Assembly (NCBI RefSeq): GCF_007991615.1
Contig: NZ_BJYR01000010.1
Coordinates: 62,001 to 126,000, forward strand
Direction: 5' to 3'
DNA from: Novosphingobium sediminis
Lineage (GTDB): Bacteria > Pseudomonadota > Alphaproteobacteria > Sphingomonadales > Sphingomonadaceae
Length of the DNA stretch: 64,000 nucleotides
This document shows, piece after piece, positions 1 to 9,377 of the stretch (within the stretch, counting starts at the first letter, position 1; every line of letters starts with the position of its first letter). The position numbers were made by a program, and so were the translations under genes. The notes under the pieces are model-generated. The model saw only the letters and a program-made list of their open reading frames with translations, had not been told where the DNA came from and made no database searches.

Positions 1-46
1 GCATTGCCAGCGGCGCAAGGGCGGCAAGGACAATCTTACGCGACAA
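1..46 (-). CDS. lptE: Start of LPS-assembly lipoprotein LptE (partial, runs off the left edge)
   Basis: Only the first 15 codons are inside the window. Reading leftward from a TTG at 46-44 gives [15 protein letters not shown], a basic N-terminus followed by a hydrophobic run as in a lipoprotein signal peptide. A TGA lies in frame two codons upstream, so translation must start at this TTG or at an ATG at its last visible codon. The frame overlaps the leuS stop by 11 bases, which suggests translational coupling. The name comes from the usual alphaproteobacterial order leuS-lptE-holA; it is inference, since the mature protein is not visible. Confidence 0.4.
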   Translation of the reverse strand, partial: MSRKIVLAALAPLAM

Positions 47-2573
47 GGTTCACCAGCCGGTCGGGCACCACGATCACCTTTTTCACTTCCGCCCCGTCCA
101 GCGCACGCTGCACTTTGTCCGAGGCGAGAGCAAGCCGCTCGAGTTCCTCGCGTGCCGTTCCCTTGGCGACCGTCAGCGTGTCGCGCAGCTTGCCCTTGAC
201 CTGGACTGCCACGGTGACTTCATCGTCGACGAGGAGTGCGGGATCGACCACTGGCCATGCGGCATCGGCGGCCAGACCTTCGCCGAGGGCCGAATAGGCT
301 TCTTCTGCCAAGTGCGGCATCATCGGGGCAACCAGCAGCAGCAGGGTGTGGATCGCCGCAGTGCGGTCTGCCGAGGGCGCGGCCTTCTCGGTCGCGCCGG
401 TCAGTTCGTAGATGCGGGCGACGGCCTTGTTGAAGCCCAGCGCTTCGATGTCCTGCGCGACGGCGTGGACGGTCTGGTGCGTCTTGCGGCGCAGCGCGAG
501 GTCTTCACCGGTCGCGGATGCGTCGGCTGCGCCAAACAGACGCCACAAGCGCTGCACGAAGCGCCAGCACCCTTCGATGCCGGCTTCGGACCACGGCAGG
601 TCGCGCTCGGGCGGGCTGTCCGAAAGCATGAACCAGCGGATCGCATCGGCGCCATAGCGCGCCACGATCTCGTCAGGGTCCACGACGTTCTTCTTGGACT
701 TCGACATCTTGATGACGCGGCCGATATCCACCGGTGCGCCATCGGCCTTGAGTGTTGCGCCGTCTGCCGTGCGGTCCACTTCGCCGGGCGAGAAGAACAG
801 GGGTTGGCCATTCTCGGGATTGCGGCGCTCGTAGGTCTCGTGCGTCACCATGCCCTGCGTGAAGAGGCTGGCGAAGGGCTCCTTCACTTCGAGCTTGCCG
901 ATCCGCGCCAGTGCGCGGGTCCAGAAGCGGGCGTAGAGGAGATGCAGGATCGCGTGCTCGATCCCGCCGATGTACTGCTCGACCGGCAGCCACTTGCGGA
1001 TTGCCTCCGGGTCGAACGGCGCGTCGCCCGGCTGGCTGGCAAAGCGCAGGAAGTACCACGAGGAATCGACGAATGTGTCGAGGGTGTCGGTCTCGCGCCG
1101 GGCCGCATGGCCGCACTGCGGGCAATCGACGTGCTTCCAGGTCGGGTGGCGGTCGAGCGGATTTCCGGGCACATCGAAGGTCACGTCCTCCGGCAGCACG
1201 ACCGGCAACTGCTTCTTGGGCACCGGCACCACACCGCAGACTTCGCAGTGGATGAACGGGATCGGCGTGCCCCAGTAGCGCTGGCGGGAGACGCCCCAGT
1301 CACGCAGGCGCCACACGGTCTTGCCTTGGCCCCAGCCTTCGGTCTCGGCGCGGCCAATGACGGCGGCTTTCGCGGCGGTAACTGCCATGCCGTTCAAGAA
1401 GTCGGAGTTGACGAGCACGCCGTCACCCGCTTCGGCTTCCCCGGTGAAGGGCTTGTCCGCATCGGCCGGATCAGCGGCGACGACGCGCAGGATCGGCAGG
1501 CTGTACTTGGTGGCGAAGTCGAAGTCGCGCTGGTCGTGGCCGGGAACGGCCATGATCGCGCCGGTGCCGTATTCCATCAGCACGAAGTTCGCGATGTAGA
1601 CCGGCAGGTACTTGCCCGTTAGCGGGTGACGCGCGCCGATGCCGGTATCGAAGCCCAGCTTCTCTGCCGTTTCGAGCTCCGCTGCGGTCGTGCCGCCCTT
1701 CTTGCAGAGCGCAATGAAGTTTGCCGCTTCGCAGTTCGATGCCGCCACGCCCTGCGCGATCGGATGATCGGGGGCGACGGCCACGAAGCTTGCGCCGAAG
1801 ATGGTGTCGGGCCGCGTGGTGTAGACTTCGACGTTCTCGCCGTTCGACAGGTCGAAGCGGAACTGCAGTCCCTGGCTCTTGCCGATCCAGTTCTCCTGCA
1901 TCGTGCGCACCTTCTCGGGCCACTTGTCGAGGTCGGAGAGACCTTCGAGCAGCTCGTCGGCAAATTCGGTGATCTTGAGGAACCACTGGTTCAGCTTGCG
2001 CTTTTCAACCAGCGCGCCCGAGCGCCAGCCGCGCCCGTCGATCACCTGCTCGTTGGCGAGCACGGTCATGTCGACCGGGTCCCAGTTGACCGTCGATTCC
2101 TTGCGCGTGATCAGGCCCGCCGCATAGAGATCGAGGAACAGCGCCTGCTCGTGGCCGTAGTATTCCGGCTCGCAGGTGGCCAGTTCGCGGCTCCAGTCGA
2201 GCGCGAAACCGAGCCGCTTCAACTGGGCCTTCATGTTGGCGATATTGGCGCGGGTCCAGCCGCCGGGGTGAACGCCCTTTTCCATCGCGGCATTCTCGGC
2301 GGGCATGCCGAAGGCGTCCCAGCCCATCGGGTGGAGCACCTCAAAGCCGCGCATACGCTTGTAGCGCGCCAGCACGTCGCCCATCGTGTAGTTGCGCACG
2401 TGGCCGATATGGATGCGCCCCGAGGGATAGGGGAACATCTCAAGCACATAGCTGCGCGGCTTGGGCGAGGCGTCGTCAGCCTTGAAGGTCTGGCGCTCAT
2501 CCCAAGCACGCTGCCAGCGCAGATCGGCGGTGGCAGGATCGAAGCGGACGGGTTCTGGTCGGTCAGCAGTCAT
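36..2573 (-). CDS. leuS: Leucyl-tRNA synthetase
   Basis: Class I aminoacyl-tRNA synthetase that charges tRNA-Leu in the cytoplasm; 845 residues, normal for the family. The HIGH signature is HIGH at residues 55-58 (context [15 protein letters not shown]) and the KMSKS loop is KMSKSKKN near residue 610. The region between them holds the CP1 editing domain, with the [15 protein letters not shown] segment. The ATG at 2573 is chosen over one 12 codons upstream because it follows a purine-rich AGAGGGGG stretch and begins the conserved N-terminus. It lies downstream of the DUF3576 lipoprotein gene and just ahead of lptE, forming an envelope and translation operon common in sphingomonads. Confidence 0.98.
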   Translation of the reverse strand: MTADRPEPVRFDPATADLRWQRAWDERQTFKADDASPKPRSYVLEMFPYPSGRIHIGHVRNYTMGDVLARYKRMRGFEVLHPMGWDAFGMPAENAAMEKGVHPGGWTRANIANMKAQLKRLGFALDWSRELATCEPEYYGHEQALFLDLYAAGLITRKESTVNWDPVDMTVLANEQVIDGRGWRSGALVEKRKLNQWFLKITEFADELLEGLSDLDKWPEKVRTMQENWIGKSQGLQFRFDLSNGENVEVYTTRPDTIFGASFVAVAPDHPIAQGVAASNCEAANFIALCKKGGTTAAELETAEKLGFDTGIGARHPLTGKYLPVYIANFVLMEYGTGAIMAVPGHDQRDFDFATKYSLPILRVVAADPADADKPFTGEAEAGDGVLVNSDFLNGMAVTAAKAAVIGRAETEGWGQGKTVWRLRDWGVSRQRYWGTPIPFIHCEVCGVVPVPKKQLPVVLPEDVTFDVPGNPLDRHPTWKHVDCPQCGHAARRETDTLDTFVDSSWYFLRFASQPGDAPFDPEAIRKWLPVEQYIGGIEHAILHLLYARFWTRALARIGKLEVKEPFASLFTQGMVTHETYERRNPENGQPLFFSPGEVDRTADGATLKADGAPVDIGRVIKMSKSKKNVVDPDEIVARYGADAIRWFMLSDSPPERDLPWSEAGIEGCWRFVQRLWRLFGAADASATGEDLALRRKTHQTVHAVAQDIEALGFNKAVARIYELTGATEKAAPSADRTAAIHTLLLLVAPMMPHLAEEAYSALGEGLAADAAWPVVDPALLVDDEVTVAVQVKGKLRDTLTVAKGTAREELERLALASDKVQRALDGAEVKKVIVVPDRLVNLVA

Positions 2574-2638
2574 GCCGCCCCCTCTAGGGAGCGGCGCGAA
2601 GCCGTGCAACTGTCAGACGAGGGCGAGCCCCCGCGAAA

Positions 2639-3112
2639 TCAGCCTTTGACCAGCGTCTGGCGGCGCAGATCGCGCGCCTTGGTCAGGATGATGTCTTCCA
2701 GCTTCTGGACAGTGGCCGCCTGCACCGGTGCGTCGACCCAGTTGCCCGCCTGATTGACCTGCCGGCTGGCGGCGATCCGCAGCGCGTCGGCGCGCAGGTC
2801 CTGATCGAGGATCGAGACGGTGAGCTTCATGCGCTCGCCCGGATTACGCGGATTCGCGTACCAGTCCGTAACGACCACGCCCCCGTTGCTGTCGGTCTGC
2901 ACAAGCGGCATGAACGAAAGCGTCTCAAGCGTAGCGCGCCAGAGGTAGGCATTGACGCCGATCGTGGTGACCTTGCTGGCAGCGAGATCGAGCTTGGGGC
3001 GCGCCTTGCCTCCGCAACCCGCAACGAGGCCAGTGGCGGCGATGACGAGCATGCCGGTCGCAATACCCCGGACGAAAGTGGAAGAAATGCGGGGGCGTGT
3101 CGTCACGTGCAT
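2639..3112 (-). CDS. DUF3576 family lipoprotein
   Basis: Protein of 157 residues. The N-terminus has a basic segment, a hydrophobic stretch (IATGMLVIAATGLVAGC) and a lipobox LVAGC, so it is predicted to be exported and lipid-anchored. The mature part matches the DUF3576 family: the TIGVNAYLWRATLETLSFMP segment, then VVTDWY and a SILDQDLRADALRI region. Function is unknown; it is a conserved alphaproteobacterial envelope protein usually found beside leuS. The ATG at 3112 is preceded by AGGA eight bases upstream, which is better than an alternative start 14 codons earlier. Its stop is about 65 bases before leuS, so the genes are probably co-transcribed. Confidence 0.85.
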   Translation of the reverse strand: MHVTTRPRISSTFVRGIATGMLVIAATGLVAGCGGKARPKLDLAASKVTTIGVNAYLWRATLETLSFMPLVQTDSNGGVVVTDWYANPRNPGERMKLTVSILDQDLRADALRIAASRQVNQAGNWVDAPVQAATVQKLEDIILTKARDLRRQTLVKG

Positions 3113-3477
3113 ACTGTCCTTGCTGGCGAGAGACCACGCGGCCTTGCCGCACATCCTGCCTTTTGAAATCCGCGCCGATCAGGCGCCTTACGGCTCGCGC
3201 TCTATCACCCACGCGCCGCGCGCCGCAAGGGCAATGCAATGAATGGTGAAATGCGGCTTAGGCGTGCATGAACGAACCCGGTGCGATGGTCGGTCAATCG
3301 ATGACCTGTGGGCTAGGTGCAACAGGTTTGCCACGACACGCTGCTATCGAAGCAGAAAATCGTTGTCCTACTGGAAATTATCCTCAGGGCACCGTATGTC
3401 CAACTTACAGAGCGCGCGTTCAGATTCGCGAACAGTTGCGGATTGCGCGTCTCGGTAGAGGAAAGTTCAGGCTGGCC
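3113..3477. other. Intergenic region between divergent genes
   Basis: About 365 bases separating the DUF3576 gene (minus) from the outer-membrane-type gene at 3478 (plus). The plus frame is open upstream of 3478 but its translation (Cys- and Arg-rich, no hydrophobic start) does not look coding. The stretch is presumed to carry the two divergent promoters; no consensus boxes could be assigned by eye. Confidence 0.4.
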
Positions 3478-4293
3478 ATGAGCGGCAAGACGATCAAGGG
3501 GGGCAAATCGCACGGAGTTTTCCGTGCGCGCGTGCTGCCTTTGATGGGCTGCGCTCTCCTCGGCATGGTCGCGGCTCCTGCGCTTGGCAGTGCTCTGACG
3601 GGGGGCTTCGTCTCCGCACCGGTCAGCCTTTCGGCACGCGGTGGCATTGGTTCGTTCACGCCTGCCTCGGTCGATCCAAAGCTTGTTTCCGAACTCACTG
3701 CGCAGATTCAGGGGCGGGTGCCCGGTCACGGCCGGTTGTTCCGCTTCACGCCTGCCGGGATGGACAATCGTCCGGATCGCGCCGTAACGGTCGCTGTCCG
3801 CGTCGGTGAGCTTGGCGCAGAGAATCTGGTCGTTCGTCCGGTACTCGGCGCGGGCGCAAGCGCACCCGGCGCTGCTCCTGTCCGGATTGCGCCGATGGTC
3901 TACAACCTCGGCCTTGCCCGCGGCTATCAGAGTTTTGCTGCAGCACCCGGCGCCTCGCGCGAAAGCGCACGCTTCGAGATCCAGCGTCTTGAGATGCCCG
4001 ATCTGCGGGCCATTGGCAGCAAGGATAGCTTCACGGGTTCTGCCGGAAGCATGCCTTCGCGGCTTGCTCCGCGCATCGAGCTCGATACGCGTGACCGCGT
4101 CGGTCATGCACCGCGTACGTTCGAGGGCCAGAACGATTATCAGGTCGATCTGGGCGGCAGCTATCGGCTGACCCGCAACCTCGATGTGACTGCTGGCGTG
4201 CGGTACTCGCCTGAGCGCGACCGTCTCCGCCCGCTGACCGACGGCAAGAAGGACAGCCAGGCGGTCTACGTCGGAACCCAGTTCCGGTTCTAA
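3478..4293 (+). CDS. Predicted outer-membrane or periplasmic protein, unknown function
   Basis: Protein of 271 residues from the ATG at 3478, which follows a GAGGAAAG purine stretch. A signal peptide is visible (RARVLPLMGCALLGMVAAPALGSAL). The C-terminal 50 residues, YQVDLGGSYRLTRNLDVTAG through QAVYVGTQFRF, read as alternating beta strands ending in Phe, the usual C-terminal signature of outer-membrane beta barrels. The middle is rich in Ala, Gly and Pro with no recognised domain. It sits alone between an envelope lipoprotein gene and phbB. The fold is inferred from strand pattern only; a porin-like or surface role is plausible but not shown. Confidence 0.6.
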   Translation: MSGKTIKGGKSHGVFRARVLPLMGCALLGMVAAPALGSALTGGFVSAPVSLSARGGIGSFTPASVDPKLVSELTAQIQGRVPGHGRLFRFTPAGMDNRPDRAVTVAVRVGELGAENLVVRPVLGAGASAPGAAPVRIAPMVYNLGLARGYQSFAAAPGASRESARFEIQRLEMPDLRAIGSKDSFTGSAGSMPSRLAPRIELDTRDRVGHAPRTFEGQNDYQVDLGGSYRLTRNLDVTAGVRYSPERDRLRPLTDGKKDSQAVYVGTQFRF

Positions 4294-4406
4294 TCAGTCT
4301 TTAATTGGAACCGATGCGGTGCAGTCGTATGCCTGCGCCCTAAGCGCTTGTCCGTCAGCAGCCTTGCGATTACGCTTCCTCCCATTGTTTGGAGTGGGAG
4401 AAGACG

Positions 4407-5129
4407 ATGACGCGCGTTGCAGTGGTTACCGGGGGTACCCGGGGTATCGGTGAAGCAATTTCCCTCGCACTTCAGGCGCAAGGTCGCACGGTTGTCGCCA
4501 ATTACGCGGGCAATGAGGAAAAGGCGCGGGCTTTTACGGAAAGGACCGGCATCGCGTCCTATCGCTTTGACGTGGGCGACCATGAAGCGACGCTGGAAAT
4601 GTGCGCCAAGATTGCCGCCGAGGTCGGTCCGATCGACATCGTCGTCAACAACGCCGGCATCACGCGCGATGGCGTGCTGCACAAGATGAGCTTCGATGAC
4701 TGGAACGAGGTGATGCGGATCAACCTCGGCGGCTGCTTCAACATGGCCAAGGCGACGTTCCCGGGCATGCGTGAACGTGGTTGGGGCCGTATCGTCAACA
4801 TCGGCTCGATCAACGGTCAGGCCGGGCAATATGGGCAGGTCAACTATGCCGCCGCCAAGTCCGGCATCCATGGCTTCACCAAGGCGCTGGCGCAGGAAGG
4901 TGCCAAGTATGGCGTCACGGTAAACGCCATCGCGCCGGGCTATATCGATACCGACATGGTCGCGGCTGTGCCCGCACCGGTGCTCGAAAAGATCGTCGCC
5001 AAGATCCCGGTCGGCCGCCTCGGTCAAGCGGACGAGATTGCACGCGGCGTTGCGTTCCTGACATCCGAGGATGGCGCCTTCGTCACTGGTTCGACGATGA
5101 GCATCAACGGCGGCCAGCACATGTATTGA
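4407..5129 (+). CDS. phbB: Acetoacetyl-CoA reductase (short-chain dehydrogenase)
   Basis: NADPH-dependent reductase making (R)-3-hydroxybutyryl-CoA for polyhydroxyalkanoate synthesis; 240 residues. The Rossmann motif is TGGTRGIG near the N-terminus, NNAG is in the middle, and the catalytic Ser-Tyr-Lys triad lies in NIGSINGQAGQYGQVNYAAAKSG. The whole sequence, including PGYIDTDMVAAVP, is typical of PhaB/PhbB rather than FabG, although FabG-like activity cannot be excluded. The ATG at 4407 has GGAGTGGGAG just upstream. No phaA or phaC gene is next to it, so if PHA is made here the other genes lie elsewhere. Confidence 0.9.
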   Translation: MTRVAVVTGGTRGIGEAISLALQAQGRTVVANYAGNEEKARAFTERTGIASYRFDVGDHEATLEMCAKIAAEVGPIDIVVNNAGITRDGVLHKMSFDDWNEVMRINLGGCFNMAKATFPGMRERGWGRIVNIGSINGQAGQYGQVNYAAAKSGIHGFTKALAQEGAKYGVTVNAIAPGYIDTDMVAAVPAPVLEKIVAKIPVGRLGQADEIARGVAFLTSEDGAFVTGSTMSINGGQHMY

Positions 5130-5137
5130 TTGATGCC

Positions 5138-5163
5138 AGCCCCGCGCCACTCGGGGCGGGGCT
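5138..5163. terminator. GC-rich hairpin between convergent genes
   Basis: Perfect 8-base inverted repeat (AGCCCCGC at 5138-5145, GCGGGGCT at 5156-5163) just after the phbB stop and just beyond the stop of the converging regulator gene. No T-run follows on either strand, so this is a candidate bidirectional terminator only. Confidence 0.45.
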
Positions 5164-5174
5164 GCATCGCACCC

Positions 5175-5960
5175 TCATTCCATGGTGATCGCGGCCAGTT
5201 TCCAGCCGCCGTCTTCAGAGGCCATTTGCAGCGTTTCCACGACGTTGACCTGCTTGCTGTAGCGCGCCTTGTACGTGATCACCCAGTAGCCGCTGGGCGG
5301 TGCGGCGGTGAAATCGATCGTCACCAGTTCACGCGAGATCGGCTTGCCGAGGCGGTCACGGACAGACTGTGAGGCCTGCGCCCACCAATCGACCGTATTG
5401 AGCAGCTGAAACGACTTGTGCGTCGCCTTCCAGCTGCCGGTCCAGTCATCCTTGTCGAGCATGGCAAGAAAACGGCGAGCGGCGTCCGTGGCCGCTGCTT
5501 CGCTCGCTGATGTCGGCGTGGCTGCTACAGCGGCACTGGGCGGGGCTGATGCCAGATGGTTACTGCCGAATGATACAGGCACGCCCGAATGGGCAAGCAT
5601 GGCGAGCAAGGCAAGGCTGATGGTCATGGCAAGTCCTCCGACGATCCACCCTGCGCGGCGCCGCTCGGCTGCGCTTCGGGGCGTCTGCCGGTCGGGGTGC
5701 GCCATGACGGACAGCGCGGCATCCCTGATTGGCTTGTCCACCAACAATTCGGGAGTCTGACCCTCGATCTGGTGCAGCAATCGCGCTGCCTCGCGGCTGC
5801 TCGATACCGACATCTTGCGGCGGGCATCGCGCAGCCGCTCGTGTATGGTGTGAACGGAAAGGCCAAGGTGGCGGGCGATGGACTTGGCATCATGGCCGCC
5901 CAGCAGCAGCCGCAGCGTTTCCTTCTCCTTCTCGGTCAGCGCGTCATAGCCGGTAGTCAT
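5175..5960 (-). CDS. LuxR-type HTH regulator with a membrane anchor and DUF4019 domain
   Basis: Protein of 261 residues in three parts. Residues 6-62 are a LuxR/GerE helix-turn-helix (LTEKEKETLRLLLGGHDAKS, then LGLSVHTIHERLRDARRKM). Residues 104-124 are a single hydrophobic span (GWIVGGLAMTISLALLAML). Residues about 155-261 are a DUF4019 domain (WWAQASQSVRDRLGKPISRE). A cytoplasmic DNA-binding head would thus be tied to a periplasmic sensor-like domain, a one-component membrane regulator resembling the ToxR layout. The start at 5960 puts the HTH right at the N-terminus. It is divergent from the RHH gene with a 61-base gap, which probably holds its operator. Target genes are unknown. Confidence 0.8.
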   Translation of the reverse strand: MTTGYDALTEKEKETLRLLLGGHDAKSIARHLGLSVHTIHERLRDARRKMSVSSSREAARLLHQIEGQTPELLVDKPIRDAALSVMAHPDRQTPRSAAERRRAGWIVGGLAMTISLALLAMLAHSGVPVSFGSNHLASAPPSAAVAATPTSASEAAATDAARRFLAMLDKDDWTGSWKATHKSFQLLNTVDWWAQASQSVRDRLGKPISRELVTIDFTAAPPSGYWVITYKARYSKQVNVVETLQMASEDGGWKLAAITME

Positions 5961-6021
5961 CGCTGGGGTGTACGGAGGCAGGCACTTGCGGGCCACCCCC
6001 AATAATTCGTATCGCCTCAGC

Positions 6022-6279
6022 ATGGCTGCGCCCTATCATCCCCCGATCAAGCGATCGGTCGAGATCGCCGGGCACAAGACGTCGATCAGCCTCGAGCCGC
6101 TGTTCTGGGATTTGCTGCGTGATGCGGCGGTCGAAGAGGGTGTGCCGATCAACGCCATCGTCGCGCGGATCGATGCAGAGCGGATCGCGGCAGAGGTCGC
6201 GCCCGGGCTGGCCGGCGCAGTGCGGCTGTGGCTCGCTGCCCGGCTCGCCGCAGCAGGCGGGCAGACTGGCGCAGCCTGA
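6022..6279 (+). CDS. Small ribbon-helix-helix protein
   Basis: Protein of 85 residues from the ATG at 6022. The segment IKRSVEIAGHKTSISLEPLF followed by WDLLRDAAVEEGVPINAIVA matches the alphaproteobacterial RHH_4 family: a short beta strand that would enter the DNA groove, then two helices. Such proteins are predicted dimeric DNA binders of unknown target. It is divergent from the membrane-anchored LuxR-type gene, 61 bases away, so one may regulate the other. No toxin gene follows, so a toxin-antitoxin pair is unlikely. Confidence 0.75.
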   Translation: MAAPYHPPIKRSVEIAGHKTSISLEPLFWDLLRDAAVEEGVPINAIVARIDAERIAAEVAPGLAGAVRLWLAARLAAAGGQTGAA

Positions 6280-6362
6280 CCCGCTCACTATCCTCGTTCA
6301 CCGTGCATTCTGACAGAGTCTGTCGCATGGTGTAGGTCACATTCTTTTCAGGAGTACCATAG

Positions 6363-6641
6363 ATGCGCCGTAGCTTCCTTGCCGCCGCCATGCTGGCCAC
6401 ACTCGCTACGACCACAATCGCCGAAACGGCCGATGCGCGCCGTCACTCCTCCACCCGCACCTACCGCAACTGCAGGCATTCCAGCGGCACCGCAGGTCTG
6501 ATCGCGGGCGGCGCAGGCGGCGCGCTGGTGGGCAAGGCAGTACTGGGCGGTCCTGTCGGCATCGTGGCCGGTGCCGTTGGCGGCGCTTTCGCGGGCCGCG
6601 CGATCGACCGTACGCTCACCGCAAAGAAGCGTTGCCGCTGA
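6363..6641 (+). CDS. Exported glycine-zipper protein
   Basis: Protein of 92 residues with a clear signal peptide (MRRSFLAAAMLATLATTTIAE). The mature part holds a glycine-zipper-like membrane segment, AGLIAGGAGGALVGKAVLGG then GIVAGAVGGAFAGRAIDR, with Gly/Ala every three to four residues as in Rick_17kDa/OmpA-like glycine-zipper proteins. The tail is basic (TAKKRCR). It starts at an ATG preceded by AGGAGTACCATAG. Function is unknown; glycine-zipper proteins usually insert in the outer or inner membrane and oligomerise. The neighbour downstream is on the opposite strand. Confidence 0.65.
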   Translation: MRRSFLAAAMLATLATTTIAETADARRHSSTRTYRNCRHSSGTAGLIAGGAGGALVGKAVLGGPVGIVAGAVGGAFAGRAIDRTLTAKKRCR

Positions 6642-6658
6642 GGCGGTTTTCGCGCGCG

Positions 6659-7969
6659 TCAGCCCAAGGGGGCTAACGACAGGGCAAGGCCGGTGGCGGC
6701 ACAAACCGCCATCGTCATCGCAATTCCGCGCTTGAACCCGAACAGTAGCAGCGCTGCCAGAGCCGCGATCAGCGCAGCTCGCCAATCGAGGCTGCCAGGA
6801 TCGGGCATTCCAGCCTCGGAGACGCGGCGAAACAGCACGTGTAGCGCGAACCACAGTGCGAGGTTGGCGATCACGCCGACCACCGCTGCGGTGATGGCCG
6901 CGAGCGCACCCTGCAGTCGCTCGGCGCGCTCCAGACGTTCCATCCACGGCGCGCAGGCGAAGATCCACAGGAAGCACGGGGCAAATGTCACCCATGTGGT
7001 GAGGCCGGCTCCGAGGAGGCCTGCCGTTAGCGGCGAGAGGCTGCCCGGATGGCGCCACGCGGCGATGAAGCCGACAAACTGGGTGACCATGATCAGCGGG
7101 CCCGGCGTCGTCTCTGCAAGGCCGAGGCCATCCGCCATCTCGCCGGGTGAAAGCCAGCCGAACCCGCTCACCGCAGCCTGCGCCATATAGGCAAGCACGG
7201 CATAAGCCCCGCCGAAAGTCACCACCGCCAACCGCGAAAAGAACAGGCCAATCTGCCACAGTACGTGCTGCGGGCCGAGCAGGAGGAAAACTGCGGCGAG
7301 CGGCAGTGCCCATATCATCAACCACACGGCGACAGTTCGCACCGTCATTCCGAACAACTGGCTCGGCGGCGCGAGGGGGGCGCCGGTTGCGACAGCATGA
7401 TGCTTGCCCAGCCATTCCGGCGCCAACTGTGCTGCGGCTGCGCCGATCAGGCCGGCGCACAGGATGACCAGCGGGAACGGCGTGTGCAGCAAGGTGAGGG
7501 AAAGTGCAGCCACGACCGCCAGCACCAGTTTGAACTGCGTGCCCAGCGCTCGCTTGCCGACCCGCAGGAGTGCTTGCAGTACGACCGCCAGGACAGCGGC
7601 CTTGATCCCCAGAAACAGCGCGGCAAACCAGCTGAGCCCCGCCGCTGCAACATAGAGCAGCGACAGTGCCAGCATGATCGCCGCCCCGGGCAGCACGAAC
7701 AGCAGCCCTGCAATCAGCCCGCCCCGTGACCCATGCAGGCGCCAGCCGATCCATGTCGCCAATTGCTGGGCTTCCGGGCCGGGCAAGAGATGGCAGAGAT
7801 TAAGTGCGCGGAGGAACGCGCCTTGATCAACCCACGCGCGCTCATCGACAAGTTCGCGCTGCATCAGCGCGATTTGCCCTGCCGGGCCGCCAAAGCTGAG
7901 ACAGCCGATCCGCGCGAACACCCGGGTCAACTCGGCCAGCGTCGGCCCCCGGAAGCCCGCTTCCTGCAT
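6659..7969 (-). CDS. chrA: Chromate transporter, long-chain CHR family
   Basis: Inner-membrane protein of 436 residues with two homologous CHR domains. The N-terminal half begins LTRVFARIGCLSFGGPAGQI and contains HLLPGPEAQQLATWIGWRLHG. The second half has the parallel signature FGGAYAVLAYMAQ and ETTPGPLIMVTQFVGFIA. The family exports chromate by proton antiport. Its ATG overlaps the murA stop by one base (TGATG), so it is translated as a second cistron after murA. That is an odd pairing: its job here may be general anion handling rather than dedicated chromate resistance, as no chrB regulator is nearby. Confidence 0.92.
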   Translation of the reverse strand: MQEAGFRGPTLAELTRVFARIGCLSFGGPAGQIALMQRELVDERAWVDQGAFLRALNLCHLLPGPEAQQLATWIGWRLHGSRGGLIAGLLFVLPGAAIMLALSLLYVAAAGLSWFAALFLGIKAAVLAVVLQALLRVGKRALGTQFKLVLAVVAALSLTLLHTPFPLVILCAGLIGAAAAQLAPEWLGKHHAVATGAPLAPPSQLFGMTVRTVAVWLMIWALPLAAVFLLLGPQHVLWQIGLFFSRLAVVTFGGAYAVLAYMAQAAVSGFGWLSPGEMADGLGLAETTPGPLIMVTQFVGFIAAWRHPGSLSPLTAGLLGAGLTTWVTFAPCFLWIFACAPWMERLERAERLQGALAAITAAVVGVIANLALWFALHVLFRRVSEAGMPDPGSLDWRAALIAALAALLLFGFKRGIAMTMAVCAATGLALSLAPLG

Positions 7970-9252
7970 CAGTCGCCGCCGACGCGCTCCACATCCGCGC
8001 CGATCAGCGCGAACTTCTCCTCGAGCCGCTCGTAGCCGCGATCGAGGTGATAGAGGCGGTGGACCTGCGATTCGCCCTCTGCAGCAAGCCCGGCGATCAC
8101 CAGGCTCATCGAGGCGCGCAGATCAGTCGCCATCACTTCGGCGCCGTGGAGCTTGCTGACACCGTGAACGATGGCAGTGCGGCCCTTGGTCTCGATATGC
8201 GCGCCCATGCGGTTAAGCTCGGGCACGTGCATGTAGCGGTTTTCGAAGATCGTTTCGGTCAGCACGCTCGAGCCATTGGCGAGGCAGAGCATTGCCATGA
8301 GCTGCGCCTGCATATCGGTGGCAAGGCCGGGGTAAGGGGCGGTGGACAGCGTCACGGGGCGCAGCTGGCCGTCGCTGGCAATGCGTAGGCCGCCGCGAAC
8401 CTGTTCGACCAGCACGTTCGCATCCCGCAGGGCCTGGATCGTCGCAGCCATGTCTTCCGCGCGTGCGCCGGCGAGAATGATGTCACCACCGGTGATCGCG
8501 GCAGCGCAGGCATAGCTGCCAGCTTCGATGCGGTCCGGCATGACCATATAGGTCGCGCCGTGGAGCCGATTGACGCCGTGGATCGTCAGGTCGGATGTGC
8601 CGATACCCTCGATCTGTGCGCCCATCGCGACAAGCAGGTTGCACAAGTCGACGATCTCGGGCTCGCGCGCCGCGTTGTGCAGCGTGCTGGTGCCGCGCGC
8701 GAGGACGGCGGCCATCAGCGCGTTCTCGGTCGCGCCGACCGAGACGATCGGGAAGCTGTAGTCACCGCCCGGCAGCCCGCCATCGGGGGCAATCGCGCGA
8801 ACATAGCCCGCCGCGAGTTCGATCTGCGCGCCGAAGGCTTCGAGCGCCTTGAGGTGCAGGTCGATCGGGCGGTTGCCGATCGCGCAGCCGCCCGGAAGCG
8901 AGACCGTGGCTTCGCCCGCGCGTGCCAGCAACGGTCCGAGCACGAGGATCGAGGCGCGCATCTTGCGGACGAGGTCATATGGCGCGACCGTCGAGGTCAG
9001 CCGTGTGGCCTGCAGCGTCATCACGCGGCCGAAGTCTTCGGGGCGGGCGCCAGCGATCGATGTCGAAACGCCGAACTGGTTGAGCAGGTGCTGGAACCCG
9101 TCGATATCGGCAAGGCGCGGCAGATTGCGCAGGGTCACCGGCTCTTCAGTGAGGAGCGCGCAAGGCAGCAGTGTCAGGGCAGCATTCTTTGCGCCAGAGA
9201 CTGGAACGGTGCCCGAAAGGCGATTGCCGCCGCGAATGATGATCTTGTCCAT
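7969..9252 (-). CDS. murA: UDP-N-acetylglucosamine 1-carboxyvinyltransferase
   Basis: First committed enzyme of peptidoglycan synthesis: transfers enolpyruvyl from PEP to UDP-GlcNAc in the cytoplasm. 427 residues, normal length. The PEP-binding, fosfomycin-reactive cysteine is Cys123 in [10 protein letters not shown]; the N-terminal [17 protein letters not shown] and Lys22-Asn23 pair are conserved. Later motifs include [10 protein letters not shown] and [15 protein letters not shown]. The ATG at 9252 starts directly with the conserved strand. It is divergent from galU and is followed by chrA with a one-base overlap. Confidence 0.98.
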   Translation of the reverse strand: MDKIIIRGGNRLSGTVPVSGAKNAALTLLPCALLTEEPVTLRNLPRLADIDGFQHLLNQFGVSTSIAGARPEDFGRVMTLQATRLTSTVAPYDLVRKMRASILVLGPLLARAGEATVSLPGGCAIGNRPIDLHLKALEAFGAQIELAAGYVRAIAPDGGLPGGDYSFPIVSVGATENALMAAVLARGTSTLHNAAREPEIVDLCNLLVAMGAQIEGIGTSDLTIHGVNRLHGATYMVMPDRIEAGSYACAAAITGGDIILAGARAEDMAATIQALRDANVLVEQVRGGLRIASDGQLRPVTLSTAPYPGLATDMQAQLMAMLCLANGSSVLTETIFENRYMHVPELNRMGAHIETKGRTAIVHGVSKLHGAEVMATDLRASMSLVIAGLAAEGESQVHRLYHLDRGYERLEEKFALIGADVERVGGD

Positions 9253-9265
9253 CGCGGTCGTTTAG

Positions 9266-9290
9266 CCTGTTTGCCAATTGGCGCAACAGG
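9266..9290. promoter_or_regulatory. Near-palindrome in the murA-galU divergent region
   Basis: The perfect 10-base palindrome GCCAATTGGC (9273-9282) is flanked by CCTGTT (9266-9271) on the left and AACAGG (9285-9290) on the right, which are also complementary but off-centre by one base. It lies 14-38 bases upstream of the murA start, in a position suited to an operator. The binding protein is unknown. Confidence 0.4.
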
Positions 9291-9377
9291 ATCGAAATGG
9301 TGGCAATCTATGCGCGCGTTATGTCATATCCGCATCGGACCTGAAATCCGATGCGCTTTAAGGGGATCACACAAGCC

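Noticed and set aside
312..1622. Long plus-strand open frame of 436 codons opposite leuS
   Set aside because: It lies wholly antisense to the clear leuS gene; its translation is Arg/His/Gly-rich with no domain. GC-rich codon bias leaves such frames open by chance.
6022..6641. Toxin-antitoxin pair formed by the RHH protein and the next gene
   Set aside because: The next gene encodes an exported glycine-zipper protein, not a toxin, and lies 83 bases away with its own ribosome site.
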